From Crenobacter caeni (GTDB lineage Bacteria > Pseudomonadota > Gammaproteobacteria > Burkholderiales > Chromobacteriaceae), in contig NZ_JAAGAA010000011.1 of assembly GCF_010435965.1 (NCBI RefSeq), positions 62,001-126,000 on the forward strand: a stretch of DNA of 64,000 nucleotides, in the 5' to 3' direction. Both the position numbers and the translations under genes were made by a program. Each line of letters begins with the position of its first letter. The first letter of the stretch is position 1. The notes below the pieces were generated by a model. The model was not told the DNA's origin. It saw only the letters and a program-made list of their open reading frames with translations, and made no database searches. This document shows, in pieces, positions 17,486-28,963 of this stretch.

Positions 17486-20149
17486 TCACACCTTCCAGCT
17501 CGGCAGCTTGTCGACGTTGACGCCGTAACGCTTGATCGCCTCGGCGACGCGCACGGCGTCGACCTTGCCCTCGCGGGCGAGCGCCGACAGCGCGGCGACG
17601 GCGACGTGATAGCGGTCGACCTCGAAGAACTCACGCAGCTTGGCGCGGCTGTCCGAACGGCCGAAGCCGTCGGTGCCGAGCACCACATAGCGGCCGGGCA
17701 CCCACTCGCGGACCTGTTCGGCGTACGCGCGGATATAGTCGGTCGCGGCGACGAACGGACCTTCGCGGCCGGCGAGCGCCGTCTCGACGTAGGACGCCTC
17801 GGCCGGCGCGGCCGGGTTGAGCAGGTTGTGGCGCGACGCGGCGCGGCCGTCGCGGGCCAGTTCGTTGAACGAGGTGACGCTCCAGATGTCGGATGCGACA
17901 CCGAAGTCGTTGCGCAACAGGTCGGCAGCGGCGATCACCTCGTTGAGGATGGTGCCCGAGCCCATCAGCTGGACCTTGACCGCCGAGTCACCGCCGTCGC
18001 GCAGCAGGTACATGCCCTTGAGGATGCCCTCTTCGGCGCCGGCGGGCATCGCTGGGTGCGCGTAGTTCTCGTTCATCAGCGTGATGTAATAGAACACGTC
18101 CTGCTGCTCCACATACATGCGCTTGAGGCCGTCCTGCACGATCACCGCCAGCTCGTACGCGAAGGTCGGGTCGTAGCTGATGCAGTTGGGGATCAGGCCG
18201 GCCTGGATATGGCTGTGGCCGTCCTCGTGCTGCAGGCCCTCGCCGTTGAGCGTGGTGCGCCCGGCGGTGCCGCCCAGCATGAAGCCGCGCGCGCGCATGT
18301 CGCCGGCCGCCCAGGCGAGGTCGCCGATGCGCTGGAAGCCGAACATCGAGTAGTAGATGTAGAACGGGATCATCGGGATGCCGTGGTTGGCGTAGCTGGT
18401 CGCCGCAGCGATCCAGCTCGACATCGCGCCCGGTTCGTTGATGCCTTCCTGCAGCATCTGGCCGTCCTTCGACTCCTTGTAGAACATCAGCTGGTCGGCG
18501 TCCTGCGGCACGTAGTTCTGGCCCTGGCTCGACCAGATGCCGTACTGGCGGAACATCCCTTCCATGCCGAAGGTGCGCGACTCGTCCGGCACGATGGGCA
18601 CGATCTGGCGGCCGATGTTCTTGTCCTTGAGCAGGGTACCCAGCATGCGCACGAAGGCCATGGTGGTCGAGAACTCGCGCTCGCCGGAATCCTTGAGCAT
18701 GGAATCGAACACGTGCAGGCCCGGCACCGCGAGCGGCGCCTTGACCGGGCGGCGCGCCGGCAGGCTGCCGCCCAGCGCGGCGCGGCGCTCGCGCATATAG
18801 GCCATCTCCGGGCTATCGTCGGCCGGCTTGTAGTAGGGCACGTTCTCCAGGTCGGCGTCGGACACCGGGATGCCGAAGCGGTCGCGGAATTTGCGCAGGC
18901 TCTCCAGGTCCATCTTCTTCGCCTGGTGCGCGATGTTCTGCGCCTCGCCGGAGGAGCCCATGCCGTAACCCTTGATGGTCTTGGCGAGGATCACCGTCGG
19001 GCGGCCGCCGGCGTTATGCACCGCCTCGTGGTAGGCCGCGTACACCTTGTGCGGGTCGTGGCCGCCGCGGTTGAGGTTCCATACCTCCTCGTCCGACATG
19101 TTGGCGACCATCTCGCGCAGTTCGGGGTACTTGCCGAAGAAGTGCTCGCGCACGTAGGCGCCGTCCTTCGACTTGAAGGTCTGGTAGTCGCCGTCGACGC
19201 ACTCTTCCATCCGCTTCCGGAGCAGGCCCTTGCTGTCCATCGCCAAGAGCGGGTCCCAGCGGCTGCCCCAGATCAGCTTGATCACGTTCCAGCCGGCACC
19301 GCGGAAGTCGCCTTCCAGTTCCTGGATGATCTTGCCGTTGCCGCGCACCGGGCCGTCCAGCCGCTGCAGGTTGCAGTTGATCACGAACACCAGGTTGTCC
19401 AGCCCCTCGCGCGCGGCCAGCGCGATCGCGCCCAGGCTTTCCGGCTCGTCCATCTCGCCGTCGCCGCAGAAGCACCACACCTTGCGCCCCGGCGTGCGCG
19501 CGAGGCCGCGGCTCTCCAGGTACTTGAGGAAACGCGCCTGGTAGATCGCCATCAAGGGGCCAAGGCCCATCGACACGGTCGGGAACTGCCAGAAGTCCGG
19601 CATCAACCACGGGTGCGGGTAAGACGACAGGCCCTGCCCGTCGACTTCCTGGCGGAAGTTGTCGAGGTCGGCCTCGGACAGGCGGCCCTCGAGGAAGGCG
19701 CGCGCGTAGATGCCCGGAGCGATGTGGCCCTGGAAGAACACCAGGTCACCGTCCTGCTCGTCGTTCGGCGCGCGCCAGAAATGGTTGAAGCCGACGTCGT
19801 ACAGCGTCGCGGAGGACTGGAAACTGGCGATATGGCCGCCGAGCTCGAGGTTCTTCTTGCCGGCGCGCAGCACCATGGCGGCGGCGTTCCAGCGGTTGAT
19901 CGAACGGATGCGGTGCTCGAGCTCATGGTTGCCCGGCGACTTCTTCTCGCGGCCGACCGGAATGGTGTTCAGGTACGCGGTGGTCGCGTCGAACGGCAGG
20001 TAGCCGCCCTGGCGGCGCGCCTGTTCGACCAGCGTCTGCAGCAGGAAGTGCGCGCGCTCGGGGCCTTCCACGGCGAGCACCGACGCGAGCGCGTCGGTCC
20101 ATTCCTGGGTCTGCTGGGGGTCGAGATCGTCGGGAAAACGTTCAGCCAT
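17486..20149 (-). CDS. aceE: pyruvate dehydrogenase E1 component, homodimeric type
   Basis: The thiamine-diphosphate enzyme that decarboxylates pyruvate and acetylates the E2 lipoyl groups. At 887 residues it has exactly the E. coli AceE length, with TTAYLNTIP, HRIRSINRWNAAAMV, the ThDP motif GDGEMDEPES...NCN, and the C-terminal transketolase-like region with VLGTDGFGRSDSR. It is first in the aceE-aceF-lpdA operon. The 252-nt upstream gap holds phased CACAAA repeats that may be an operator. No PdhR gene is in the window. Confidence 0.97.
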   Translation of the reverse strand: MAERFPDDLDPQQTQEWTDALASVLAVEGPERAHFLLQTLVEQARRQGGYLPFDATTAYLNTIPVGREKKSPGNHELEHRIRSINRWNAAAMVLRAGKKNLELGGHIASFQSSATLYDVGFNHFWRAPNDEQDGDLVFFQGHIAPGIYARAFLEGRLSEADLDNFRQEVDGQGLSSYPHPWLMPDFWQFPTVSMGLGPLMAIYQARFLKYLESRGLARTPGRKVWCFCGDGEMDEPESLGAIALAAREGLDNLVFVINCNLQRLDGPVRGNGKIIQELEGDFRGAGWNVIKLIWGSRWDPLLAMDSKGLLRKRMEECVDGDYQTFKSKDGAYVREHFFGKYPELREMVANMSDEEVWNLNRGGHDPHKVYAAYHEAVHNAGGRPTVILAKTIKGYGMGSSGEAQNIAHQAKKMDLESLRKFRDRFGIPVSDADLENVPYYKPADDSPEMAYMRERRAALGGSLPARRPVKAPLAVPGLHVFDSMLKDSGEREFSTTMAFVRMLGTLLKDKNIGRQIVPIVPDESRTFGMEGMFRQYGIWSSQGQNYVPQDADQLMFYKESKDGQMLQEGINEPGAMSSWIAAATSYANHGIPMIPFYIYYSMFGFQRIGDLAWAAGDMRARGFMLGGTAGRTTLNGEGLQHEDGHSHIQAGLIPNCISYDPTFAYELAVIVQDGLKRMYVEQQDVFYYITLMNENYAHPAMPAGAEEGILKGMYLLRDGGDSAVKVQLMGSGTILNEVIAAADLLRNDFGVASDIWSVTSFNELARDGRAASRHNLLNPAAPAEASYVETALAGREGPFVAATDYIRAYAEQVREWVPGRYVVLGTDGFGRSDSRAKLREFFEVDRYHVAVAALSALAREGKVDAVRVAEAIKRYGVNVDKLPSWKV

Positions 20150-20220
20150 TGTTGCTCCTTCACGGATGTCGGTGCGGCGCGGGCTCGTGACCCCCGCCGT
20201 CGCTTGTGGCGCCGACCGCG

Positions 20221-20280
20221 CACAAAGACTTCGCAGTCGAACACAAATTCACGCTGTCATGCTCGGATACGAACACAAAT
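20221..20280. promoter_or_regulatory. phased CACAAA repeats upstream of aceE
   Basis: The hexamer CACAAA occurs at 20221, 20242 and 20274, so the copies are 21 and 32 bp apart, about two and three helical turns. The last two are part of an identical 11-mer, CGAACACAAAT (20238-20248 and 20270-20280). They lie 72-131 bp before the aceE start. Same-face spacing suggests sites for a regulator of pyruvate dehydrogenase. No clear promoter hexamers were identified, so function is inferred. Confidence 0.4.
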
Positions 20281-20357
20281 GATCAGCACTCGCGAGTTTA
20301 ATCGGGTGGCACGACATTTGGAATAGGGGTTTAGTGCAGCGGCTCTACGCGGCCGGC

Positions 20358-20375
20358 AAAAAAGGCGGATGCCGC
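20358..20375 (-). terminator. possible terminator after the M48 peptidase gene
   Basis: On the minus strand GCGG-CAT-CCGC is followed directly by C and six T, about 26 nt after the stop codon. The stem is short, so efficiency is uncertain. Confidence 0.45.
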
Positions 20376-20401
20376 ATTGCAGCATGTTGCATTTGGGCGA
20401 A

Positions 20402-21841
20402 TCAGCGCGGCGTGCGGCTTGCACCGCCGCCCTTGACCAGCGGCTCGAGCTCGCGCAAGCGCGCCTCGATGGTCGAGCGCAGGTAGAAGTTGTCGCCGGA
20501 GGCCGCGTTGGCAAGCCGGTACTGGATCAGCGCGGGTTCGAACGCGTTTTCGAAATAGAACGCGTTGCCCAGCGCGGCGTGGTAGTTCAGCGGGTCGCCC
20601 TCGCCGTACAGCCGGGCCGACAGCCGCCACAGCGCGGAATCGGTCGGGTAGCGGGCGAGCAGCGCGCGCACGCGCTCGAGCGCGGCGGCACGCAGCCCGG
20701 TCGCCTGCAGCGCGTCGACCTCGCCGGCGAACAGCACGCGCTGCTCGGGGAAGGCGGCGAGCCCCTTGCGGTACGCGGCCAGCGCCGCCTGCGGCTCTCC
20801 GGCGGCAAGCGCGATCTCGCCCTCGAGCGCGAAGAGCATCGCGTCGTCGGGGAGCGTCTGCCGCGCGCGCGCGAGCGACTGGGCCGCGTCGGCGAAGCGG
20901 CGCCCGGCCAACTGGGTGCGCGCGAGGCCGTACCACTGCGCGCCTTCGCTGATGAAGCGCCGCTCCCTGAGCGCGCCCTGGTAGTAGCGCTCGGCCTCGG
21001 CCGGCCCCAGTTGGGCGATGCGCAGCTTCTCGCGCACCAGCAGGAAGTCGGTGCTGTCGGGTTTCATGCGCACCGGCGTCTGCTGCGCGCGGGTCTGCCC
21101 CTCGCTGATGCGCTCGCCGGTGACCGGGTGGGTACGCAAAAAGGACAGCGCCTGGTTGTCGTCGTAACGGCTGGTCTGCTGCAGGCGCTCGAAGAAGGCG
21201 GGCATCGCGCGCGCGTCGAAGCCGGCACCGCCCAGGTACTGCATGCCGATGCGGTCGGCCTCGCGCTCGAAGTCTCGGCTGTAGGAGAGCTGGCTTTGCT
21301 GCGCCATGCCGAGGCCGGCGTTGATCGCGCCGAAGGTCGCGTCCGAGTTGCCCGAACGCGAGGCGAGCACGCCGGCCAGGATGGCGGCGAGCACCCACAA
21401 CTGGCTCTGCGTCGACGTCTCGCGCATCCGCGCGAGGTGGCGCTGGGTGACGTGAGCGACTTCGTGCGCGAGCACCGAAGCGAGTTCCCCTTCGCTTTGC
21501 GCAGCGAGGATCAGCCCGGTATGCACGCCGATCACGCCGCCGGGCATCGCGAACGCGTTGATCGACGGCGCCTCGACGGCGAAGAAGGTGAAATCGGAAC
21601 CGGTGCCGGCGGCCGAAGTGATGCGCCGGCCGAGCCTTGCGAGGTAGGCGTTGACCTCGGGGTCCTGCACGACGCCGCCGGCGTCCCGCAACTGCGACAG
21701 GATCTCGCGGCCGATGCGCGCCTCTTCGGCCTGCGACAACGCGCCCTCGCCGGCGACGCCGATATCGGGCAGCGGCGCCGCGTGCGCGGCGGGGAAGGCG
21801 AGCGCGACGGCGAGCACGCCGGATACCAAGACTTTCCTCAT
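20402..21841 (-). CDS. periplasmic M48 metalloprotease with TPR repeats (BepA-like)
   Basis: A 479-residue exported zinc protease. A signal peptide ends near AAHA (residues 18-21). The peptidase domain has the zinc motif HEVAH at 126-130 and a downstream FEREAD segment supplying the third ligand. The C-terminal half, rich in Ala/Arg/Leu, looks like TPR repeats. BepA-type proteins act as chaperone/protease in outer-membrane protein and LptD assembly. The start at 21841 has an AAGGA site; an adjacent ATG at 21844 is too close to it. It lies 42 nt after glpR on the same strand, with no obvious functional link. Confidence 0.85.
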   Translation of the reverse strand: MRKVLVSGVLAVALAFPAAHAAPLPDIGVAGEGALSQAEEARIGREILSQLRDAGGVVQDPEVNAYLARLGRRITSAAGTGSDFTFFAVEAPSINAFAMPGGVIGVHTGLILAAQSEGELASVLAHEVAHVTQRHLARMRETSTQSQLWVLAAILAGVLASRSGNSDATFGAINAGLGMAQQSQLSYSRDFEREADRIGMQYLGGAGFDARAMPAFFERLQQTSRYDDNQALSFLRTHPVTGERISEGQTRAQQTPVRMKPDSTDFLLVREKLRIAQLGPAEAERYYQGALRERRFISEGAQWYGLARTQLAGRRFADAAQSLARARQTLPDDAMLFALEGEIALAAGEPQAALAAYRKGLAAFPEQRVLFAGEVDALQATGLRAAALERVRALLARYPTDSALWRLSARLYGEGDPLNYHAALGNAFYFENAFEPALIQYRLANAASGDNFYLRSTIEARLRELEPLVKGGGASRTPR

Positions 21842-21883
21842 CATGTCCTTATGATGCGCCACGCCGCCGGAAGTTGCGCGGCG

Positions 21884-22651
21884 TCAGCGGCTGGCCAGTT
21901 GCAGCGCGACGCCGTGCTCCTGCATCATCTTGGTCATCGCCTGCGACGGCGCGGTGTCGGTGAACACCATGTGGAAGTCGCTCAAATGACCCATGCGCAC
22001 CAGCGCGTTACGGCCGAACTTGCTGTGGTCGGCGGCGAGGAAGCGGTGGCGGGCGTTGGCCATCATCGCCTGCGCGACGCGCACCTCGCGGTAGTCGAAG
22101 TCGAGCAGGGAGCCGTCGGTCTCGATCCCCGACGCGCCGATGATCGCGTAGTCGACCTTGAACTGGTTGATGAAGTCCAGCGTCGCCACCCCGGTCACGC
22201 CGCCGTCGGACGCGCGCACCACGCCCGAGGTGATCATCACCGTGAAGTCGGGGTTGGCCGACATGATGGACGCGACGTGGATGTTGTTGGTGATCACGCG
22301 CAAGCCCTTGTGCTTGAGCGCAAGCGCCTGCGCGACCGCCTCGATCGTCGTGCCTATGCTCATGAAGATCGACGCGTGGTCGGGAATATTCGCCGCGACC
22401 AGCTGCGCGATATGCGCCTTTTCGCTCTGGAACTTGCCCTTGCGCGCGAGGTAGTCCTCGTTCTCGACGCTGTTGCCCAGCGCGGCGCCGCCGTGGTAGC
22501 GGCGCAGGAGGTTGGCTTCGCACAGCTGGTTGATGTCGCGGCGGATGGTTTGCGGCGTCACGTCCAGCAGGCGTGCCAGCTCCTCGATCGGCATGAAGCC
22601 GTTTTCGCGGACGAGTTGCAGGATCTTGTCGTGACGGGGGGATCGGCTCAT
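21884..22651 (-). CDS. glpR: DeoR-family glycerol-3-phosphate regulon repressor
   Basis: A 255-residue DeoR-family regulator (E. coli GlpR 252). The N-terminal winged helix reads [26 protein letters not shown] and [14 protein letters not shown], followed by a sugar-phosphate sensing domain with [15 protein letters not shown] and [20 protein letters not shown]. The divergent position next to glpK argues strongly for GlpR rather than another DeoR member. The start at 22651 matches family length; upstream in-frame codons overlap the putative operator. It presumably represses glpK and itself, released by glycerol-3-phosphate. Confidence 0.88.
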   Translation of the reverse strand: MSRSPRHDKILQLVRENGFMPIEELARLLDVTPQTIRRDINQLCEANLLRRYHGGAALGNSVENEDYLARKGKFQSEKAHIAQLVAANIPDHASIFMSIGTTIEAVAQALALKHKGLRVITNNIHVASIMSANPDFTVMITSGVVRASDGGVTGVATLDFINQFKVDYAIIGASGIETDGSLLDFDYREVRVAQAMMANARHRFLAADHSKFGRNALVRMGHLSDFHMVFTDTAPSQAMTKMMQEHGVALQLASR

Positions 22652-22656
22652 GTTGA

Positions 22657-22677
22657 TTCGGAAACGAACAATTCGAA
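22657..22677. promoter_or_regulatory. candidate GlpR operator between glpR and glpK
   Basis: TTCG-GAAA-CGAA (22657-22668) is an inverted repeat followed by a third half-site, TTCGAA (22672-22677). TTCG/CGAA half-sites are typical of GlpR operators in other proteobacteria. It sits directly at the glpR start and 67-88 bp before glpK. Confidence 0.5.
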
Positions 22678-22744
22678 CCCCTGTCTTTATCATAATTTGT
22701 CGCCGGCATGCAAATCCGCGGCCGGCGTTTCACAAGGAAACCCC

Positions 22745-24217
22745 ATGACGCCCAGCCTGCTCGCCATCGATCAGGGCACGACCAGCACCCGCGCGATGGT
22801 GTTCTCGACCGGCGCCGAGGTACTCGCCCGAGCCCAGCTCGAGCTGCCGCAGATCTTCCCGGCGCCGGGCTGGGTCGAGCACGACCCGGAGACGATCTGG
22901 GCGCATACGCTGAAAGTCTGCCGCGAGGCGCTTGCCACGCCCGGCGTCGGCCGCGTCGCCGCGCTGGGCATCACCAACCAGCGCGAGACGACGCTCGTGT
23001 GGGATCGCGCCACCGGCCGCCCGGTCTACCATGCGATCGTCTGGCAGGACCGGCGCACCGCCGGCCTGTGCGAGGCGCTGTCGACACCCGAGGCACAGGC
23101 GCTGGTCGCCGAACGCACCGGCCTGGTGCTCGACCCCTACTTCTCGGCGAGCAAGATCCGCTGGCTGCTCGACACCGTGCCCGGCGTGCGCGAACGTGCC
23201 GACCGCGGCGAGCTCGCCTTCGGCACCGTCGACAGCTTCCTGCTGTGGCGGCTGACCGAGGGGCGGGTCCACGCGACCGACGCGACCAACGCGGCGCGCA
23301 CCCTGCTGTTCGACATCCGCCGCCAGTGCTGGGACGAGGACCTGCTCGCGCTGTTCGACATCCCGGCGTCGCTGTTGCCCGAGGTGCGCGACAACGCGGC
23401 GGATTTTGGCACCACCTACCTGTTCGGCGAACCGATCCCGATCACCGGCATGGCCGGCGACCAGCAGGCGGCGACCGTCGGCCAGGCCTGCGTGCACCCA
23501 GGCATGGTCAAGTCGACCTACGGCACCGGCTGCTTCATGGTGCAGAACACCGGCGACACCATCGTCGCGTCGCGCCACCGCCTGCTGTCGACCGTCTGCT
23601 ACCGGCTGGACGGCCGCCCGACCTACGCGCTCGAAGGCAGCATCTTCATCGCCGGCGCCGCCGTGCAGTGGCTGCGCGACGCGGTGCGCCTGATCGACCA
23701 CGCAGGTCAGACCGAGGCGCTGGCGCGCCAGGTCGAGAGCACCGGCGGCGTCTACCTGGTGCCGGCGTTCACTGGCCTTGGCGCACCGTACTGGGACCCG
23801 CTGGCGCGCGGCGCGATCACCGGGCTGACCCGCGACTCGGGCATCGCGCATATCGTGCGCGCGGCGCTGGAGTCGGTGTGTTACCAGAGCCGCGACCTGA
23901 TGGCGGCAATGCAGGCGGACGGCGTGCAAGCACCGGCGTCGCTCAGGGTCGACGGCGGCATGGTCGGCAACGACTGGCTGATGCAGTTCCTCGCCGACAT
24001 GCTGGACGTGCCCGTCGAGCGCCCGCGCATCAGCGAGACGACCGCGCTGGGCGCGGCGTGGCTGGCCGGCCTGGGCGCCGGCGTATTCGATTCGCTGGAG
24101 ACGCTGTCGGACAGTTGGCAGCGCGCGGCACGCTTCGAGCCCGCGATGGCCGCGCAGCGGCGCGACCAGTTGTACGGCGGCTGGCGCGACGCGGTGGGGC
24201 GCACGCTCAGCCGCTAG
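22745..24217 (+). CDS. glpK: glycerol kinase
   Basis: GlpK phosphorylates glycerol to glycerol-3-phosphate. The 490-residue FGGY-family protein starts [20 protein letters not shown] and has the substrate loop [10 protein letters not shown] and [10 protein letters not shown], the ATP-site [13 protein letters not shown], and [20 protein letters not shown]. The start has AAGGA six bases upstream; the open frame continues far 5' antisense to glpR and the M48 gene but is not coding there. The glycerol facilitator glpF and dehydrogenase glpD are not adjacent. Its stop codon shares bases with the stop of the convergent EAL gene. Confidence 0.97.
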   Translation: MTPSLLAIDQGTTSTRAMVFSTGAEVLARAQLELPQIFPAPGWVEHDPETIWAHTLKVCREALATPGVGRVAALGITNQRETTLVWDRATGRPVYHAIVWQDRRTAGLCEALSTPEAQALVAERTGLVLDPYFSASKIRWLLDTVPGVRERADRGELAFGTVDSFLLWRLTEGRVHATDATNAARTLLFDIRRQCWDEDLLALFDIPASLLPEVRDNAADFGTTYLFGEPIPITGMAGDQQAATVGQACVHPGMVKSTYGTGCFMVQNTGDTIVASRHRLLSTVCYRLDGRPTYALEGSIFIAGAAVQWLRDAVRLIDHAGQTEALARQVESTGGVYLVPAFTGLGAPYWDPLARGAITGLTRDSGIAHIVRAALESVCYQSRDLMAAMQADGVQAPASLRVDGGMVGNDWLMQFLADMLDVPVERPRISETTALGAAWLAGLGAGVFDSLETLSDSWQRAARFEPAMAAQRRDQLYGGWRDAVGRTLSR

Positions 24218-25743
24218 GCATGTGCGGGCAGCTGGCGGACGAAGTCGGAGAGCGGCATCGGCCGCGCGAAGAAGTAACCCTGCAGCACGTCGACGCCGGC
24301 GGCGGCGAGGTAGTCGCGCTGGGCGGCCGTCTCGACGCCCTCGGCGACCAGCTTGAGGCCGAGGCGTTGCCCAAGCTCGATCACCGCGTCGAGCACCACC
24401 TTGCCCAGCGAGTCGCGCTCGATCGAGTCGACGAAGGCGCGGTCGATCTTCAGCGTGTGCACGTGCAGCTCGGACAGGTAGGAGAGGCTGCTCTGCCCGG
24501 TGCCGAAGTCGTCGATCGCCAGCTCCACGCCGAGCGCAAACAGCTCGGCGAGCTGGCCGCCGTGCCCGGCAAGGTCGAAGGTCTCGCGCTCGGTCAGCTC
24601 GAGCACCGGCACCACCGCGTCACCCAGCCGCTCGCGCAGCGCGCGGCACATGCCGGGTAGCGCAGGGTCGGCCAGCTGGGTGGCGGTGACGTTGAACGCC
24701 AGATGGAAGCCCTCCGGCAGGCGCGCGCCCGCGAGCCCGGTGGTGGTTGCGGCCATCAGGTCGCGGGTGATCGCGCCCAGGCAGCCGCTTTGCTCGACCG
24801 CGGCGATGAACGCGCCCGGCGCCAGCACATGGTCGCCGTCGTGCCAGCGCATCAGCACCTCGGCGCCCAGCCAGCGCCCGCTCAGCGGGCTGACCAGGGG
24901 CTGCAGGTAGGGCACGAACTCGCCGCGGGCCCGCGCCCGCTCGATCACCTCGCCCGCGGCCCGCGGCAGGCTCATCCAGTGGTAGGCACCCCACGCGCCG
25001 AACAGGCCGACCAGTACCAGGAGCACCAGCATCGGCTCGTACGCGCGCCAGGCGGCGAGCAGGATTTCATCGCCGTCGAGTGCGACGGCGACAGTGAACG
25101 GATAGACCGGGTCGGCCTTGCGCATGTCGAACAGCAGCTTGTGCGGAATAGCCCCGGCCTGCACCCGCCCCTTGCCGTCCATCCAGTTTGGGCCAACCTG
25201 CAGCATCACGCCCTGCCCCAGCACGCCGTGGCGCAGCGCGCTGCGCAGGTGGCCGCCGGAGACGCCGACCAGCACGGCGGCGTCGTCCGCAGCCGGCTCA
25301 CGCCACACGAACACCGCCTCGTCCGGCGTCAAATCGTTGCCCGGCATCAGCCGCGCGCGGCCGTCGGCGTAGCCTTCCCGCTTGGCATCGCTGACCTGCC
25401 GGCCGAACAGCGACGAGCAGTACAGATGGTCGTTCCGCGCCAGGCTGACCGTGCGTACATAAAGCACGGTGGTCACCTGATGGCGCAAGCGGTGCACCAC
25501 CTCGTCGGTACACGGCTGGCCGGCCTGCGGCAGCACCTGCCGCGCCGCGTGCTGCGCGCGCTCGAAGATCGCGTGCATCTCGCGGCCCGACTCGGCCAGC
25601 GCCCGCCCGGCGTCGTCACGCAGCCCGAGATAGGTGGTCGACACGGTGATGCCCCAGCCGACCAGCACCGGCAGCAACACGGCAAGCGAAGCAAGCGCCA
25701 TGCGCAGCAGGCGGGACGGTACTCGCAGCTGGAGCAGCGGCAT
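24214..25743 (-). CDS. CSS-motif EAL c-di-GMP phosphodiesterase
   Basis: A 509-residue inner-membrane protein with two transmembrane helices (about 13-35 and 234-256) flanking a periplasmic CSS domain, which carries the name-giving Cys-Ser-Ser at 109-111 and another cysteine at 78. The cytoplasmic EAL domain starts near 275; the motif itself reads EVL (about 295-297), and the other catalytic blocks ([31 protein letters not shown]) are intact, so activity is expected. In E. coli, redox control through the CSS cysteines by DsbA/DsbB regulates such enzymes. No ribosome site stands out; a TTG eight codons upstream is an alternative start. Confidence 0.88.
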   Translation of the reverse strand: MPLLQLRVPSRLLRMALASLAVLLPVLVGWGITVSTTYLGLRDDAGRALAESGREMHAIFERAQHAARQVLPQAGQPCTDEVVHRLRHQVTTVLYVRTVSLARNDHLYCSSLFGRQVSDAKREGYADGRARLMPGNDLTPDEAVFVWREPAADDAAVLVGVSGGHLRSALRHGVLGQGVMLQVGPNWMDGKGRVQAGAIPHKLLFDMRKADPVYPFTVAVALDGDEILLAAWRAYEPMLVLLVLVGLFGAWGAYHWMSLPRAAGEVIERARARGEFVPYLQPLVSPLSGRWLGAEVLMRWHDGDHVLAPGAFIAAVEQSGCLGAITRDLMAATTTGLAGARLPEGFHLAFNVTATQLADPALPGMCRALRERLGDAVVPVLELTERETFDLAGHGGQLAELFALGVELAIDDFGTGQSSLSYLSELHVHTLKIDRAFVDSIERDSLGKVVLDAVIELGQRLGLKLVAEGVETAAQRDYLAAAGVDVLQGYFFARPMPLSDFVRQLPAHA

Positions 25744-25793
25744 GGGGGACGACCCGGTTGAAGTCAAACCCCCATTTTATACGACCGTTCCGC

Positions 25794-27176
<1,383 letters not shown>

Positions 27177-27199
27177 GGGGTTTCCCTTGTTGTCGATGC

Positions 27200-27219
27200 G
27201 GTATGGCTAGCCCCATACC
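27200..27219. promoter_or_regulatory. inverted repeat upstream of argH
   Basis: GGTATGG and CCATACC, 6 nt apart, in the 79-bp gap between the SulP gene and argH, about 24-43 bp before the argH start. It has no T-run, so it is more likely an operator or leader hairpin than a terminator. Function unknown. Confidence 0.3.
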
Positions 27220-27255
27220 ATGCCATACGCAAGGAACGGCGGGAAGCGGGCGCGC

Positions 27256-28962
27256 TCAGATCTGGTAGTCGGCGCCGTTCGACAGGCGTATCCACGCGTC
27301 GTTGGCGGACAGGAAGGTACGCCCGGCGAAGCGTGCCTCGCTGCCGGCGCGGCCGAGCACCACGGCGACCGGCCCCTTGATGTCGGAGAGCCAAAGCGTG
27401 GTGCCGCGTGCGGCGAGCGCGTCGTCGAGCGCCTCGAGCATCATCAGCGCGGACAAATCGACCCGGTTCACCCCGCTCATGATCAGCACCAGCACCCGCG
27501 CGTCGGCGGCGAGCGCGCGCAAGGCCGCGTCGACGTTGCGCGCGTTGCCGAAGTACAGGCTCTCGTCGACGCGCACGAAGCGCACGCCGGGCAGGCGCTC
27601 GACGGCAAAGCGCGCGACGTTGCGAAAGTGCTCGCTGCCGGCGATGCGGCCGACCTCGGCGATATGCGGCTTGCCGCTGCCGGCGATCCACGCGCCGAGC
27701 GACACCAGAAGGCCCACCACGATGCCGCTGTCGACGCCCAGCAGCAAGACGGCGGCGAAGGTCGCGCCGAACGCGGCGGCGTCGGCGCGCCGGCTGCGCC
27801 ACGCGCGCGCGAACAGGGAAAAGTCGACCATCCTCCACACCGACGCGACGATGGTCGCCGCCAGCACGGCCAGCGGCAGCCCGGCCAGGGCGCCGGTGGC
27901 GAACAGCACGATGGCGAGCATCAGCAACGCACTGACCAGCGACGAGAGCTGGGTATTGGCGCCGGCGTCGGCGTTGACGATGGAGCGGGTCAGCCCGCCG
28001 GTGACCGGAAAGCCGCCGGACAGGCCGGCGCCGAGGTTGCACAGCCCGAGCGCCAAGAGCTCGCGGTCCGGGTCCAGCCGCTCGCCGCGCCGTGCCGCCA
28101 GCAATTGCGCGACCGACAGGCTCTGCACGGTATTCACCAGCGCGATGAAGAACGCCGGCAACACCAGCTGCGCCAGCTCGGCGAACGACGGCAGCGCGAG
28201 CGACGGCGCAGGCAGGCCCGCCGGGATCACGCCGACGACCGCGACGCGGCCGGCCAGATCGAACGCATGCACCGCGAGCGCGCCGCCGGCCAGCGCGGCC
28301 ACCGGCGCCACACGCTCGGCCAGCGTCGCCCAGAACACCGGCACGCCGGCGCGCGCCAGCGTCTCCGCCAGCGATGCGCGCGCCCAGAGCAGCCACGCGA
28401 GCGCCGCGCCGCCCAGCCACAGCGCCGGAGCCGACACGCCCTGTCCGAGCGAGGACGCGAGGCGGGAGAGCTGCGCGGGCAGCGTCGCGCCGCCGCCGGC
28501 CACCCCGGCAAGCGGCGCCAGCTGTGAGAGCACGATCATCAGCGCGGACGCGGAAACGAAGCCGGCGAGCACCGGCTGCGACAGGAAGTCGGCGACCAGC
28601 CCCAGCCGGAACGCGCCTAGCAGCACCAGCATCAGCCCGGACAGCAGCGCGAGCCAGATAGCGAACAACAGGTACTCGGCGCTGCCGGCCGGCGCGAGGC
28701 GGGCCAGGGTCGAGGCGACCAGCAAGGAGGTGACTGCCATCGGCCCGACCGACTGCGCGTGGCTGCGCCCGGCCAGCGCGTAGATGATGAGCGGCGCGAG
28801 GCTCGCGTACAGGCCGACCTCGGCCGGCAGGCCGGCGACCAGCGCGTAGGCCAGCGCCTGCGGCACCAACAGCAGGGTGACGACGACGCCGGCGACGAGG
28901 TCGCCGGCGAGAAATTCGCGCCGGTAGCCGGCAAGCCAGGGCGGCAGCGGCACGGCGCGCAT
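27256..28962 (-). CDS. SulP-family anion transporter with STAS domain
   Basis: A 568-residue inner-membrane transporter of the SLC26/SulP family, usually carrying sulfate or bicarbonate. The membrane domain begins with AGDLVAGVVVTLLLVPQALAYA and has the YASLAPLIIYALAG and GPMAVTSLLVA signatures; the C-terminal STAS domain covers roughly 450-560 (LVLIMSGVNRVDLSALMML). It is the last gene of a four-gene unit behind the ArsR sensor and the two YeeE/YedE genes, overlapping the preceding stop region (TTAACATG). That setting suggests movement of sulfate or sulfite made by sulfide/persulfide oxidation, which is inference. Confidence 0.87.
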   Translation of the reverse strand: MRAVPLPPWLAGYRREFLAGDLVAGVVVTLLLVPQALAYALVAGLPAEVGLYASLAPLIIYALAGRSHAQSVGPMAVTSLLVASTLARLAPAGSAEYLLFAIWLALLSGLMLVLLGAFRLGLVADFLSQPVLAGFVSASALMIVLSQLAPLAGVAGGGATLPAQLSRLASSLGQGVSAPALWLGGAALAWLLWARASLAETLARAGVPVFWATLAERVAPVAALAGGALAVHAFDLAGRVAVVGVIPAGLPAPSLALPSFAELAQLVLPAFFIALVNTVQSLSVAQLLAARRGERLDPDRELLALGLCNLGAGLSGGFPVTGGLTRSIVNADAGANTQLSSLVSALLMLAIVLFATGALAGLPLAVLAATIVASVWRMVDFSLFARAWRSRRADAAAFGATFAAVLLLGVDSGIVVGLLVSLGAWIAGSGKPHIAEVGRIAGSEHFRNVARFAVERLPGVRFVRVDESLYFGNARNVDAALRALAADARVLVLIMSGVNRVDLSALMMLEALDDALAARGTTLWLSDIKGPVAVVLGRAGSEARFAGRTFLSANDAWIRLSNGADYQI

Positions 28963-28963
28963 G

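Noticed and set aside
17216-20326. About 1000-codon plus-strand frame opposite aceF and aceE
   Set aside because: Antisense shadow; the minus-strand genes are unmistakable PDH components.
20369-22744. Long open frame upstream of and in phase with glpK
   Set aside because: It is antisense to the M48 peptidase and glpR genes, has no family similarity, and glpK has its own ribosome site at 22745. High GC makes long empty frames common here.
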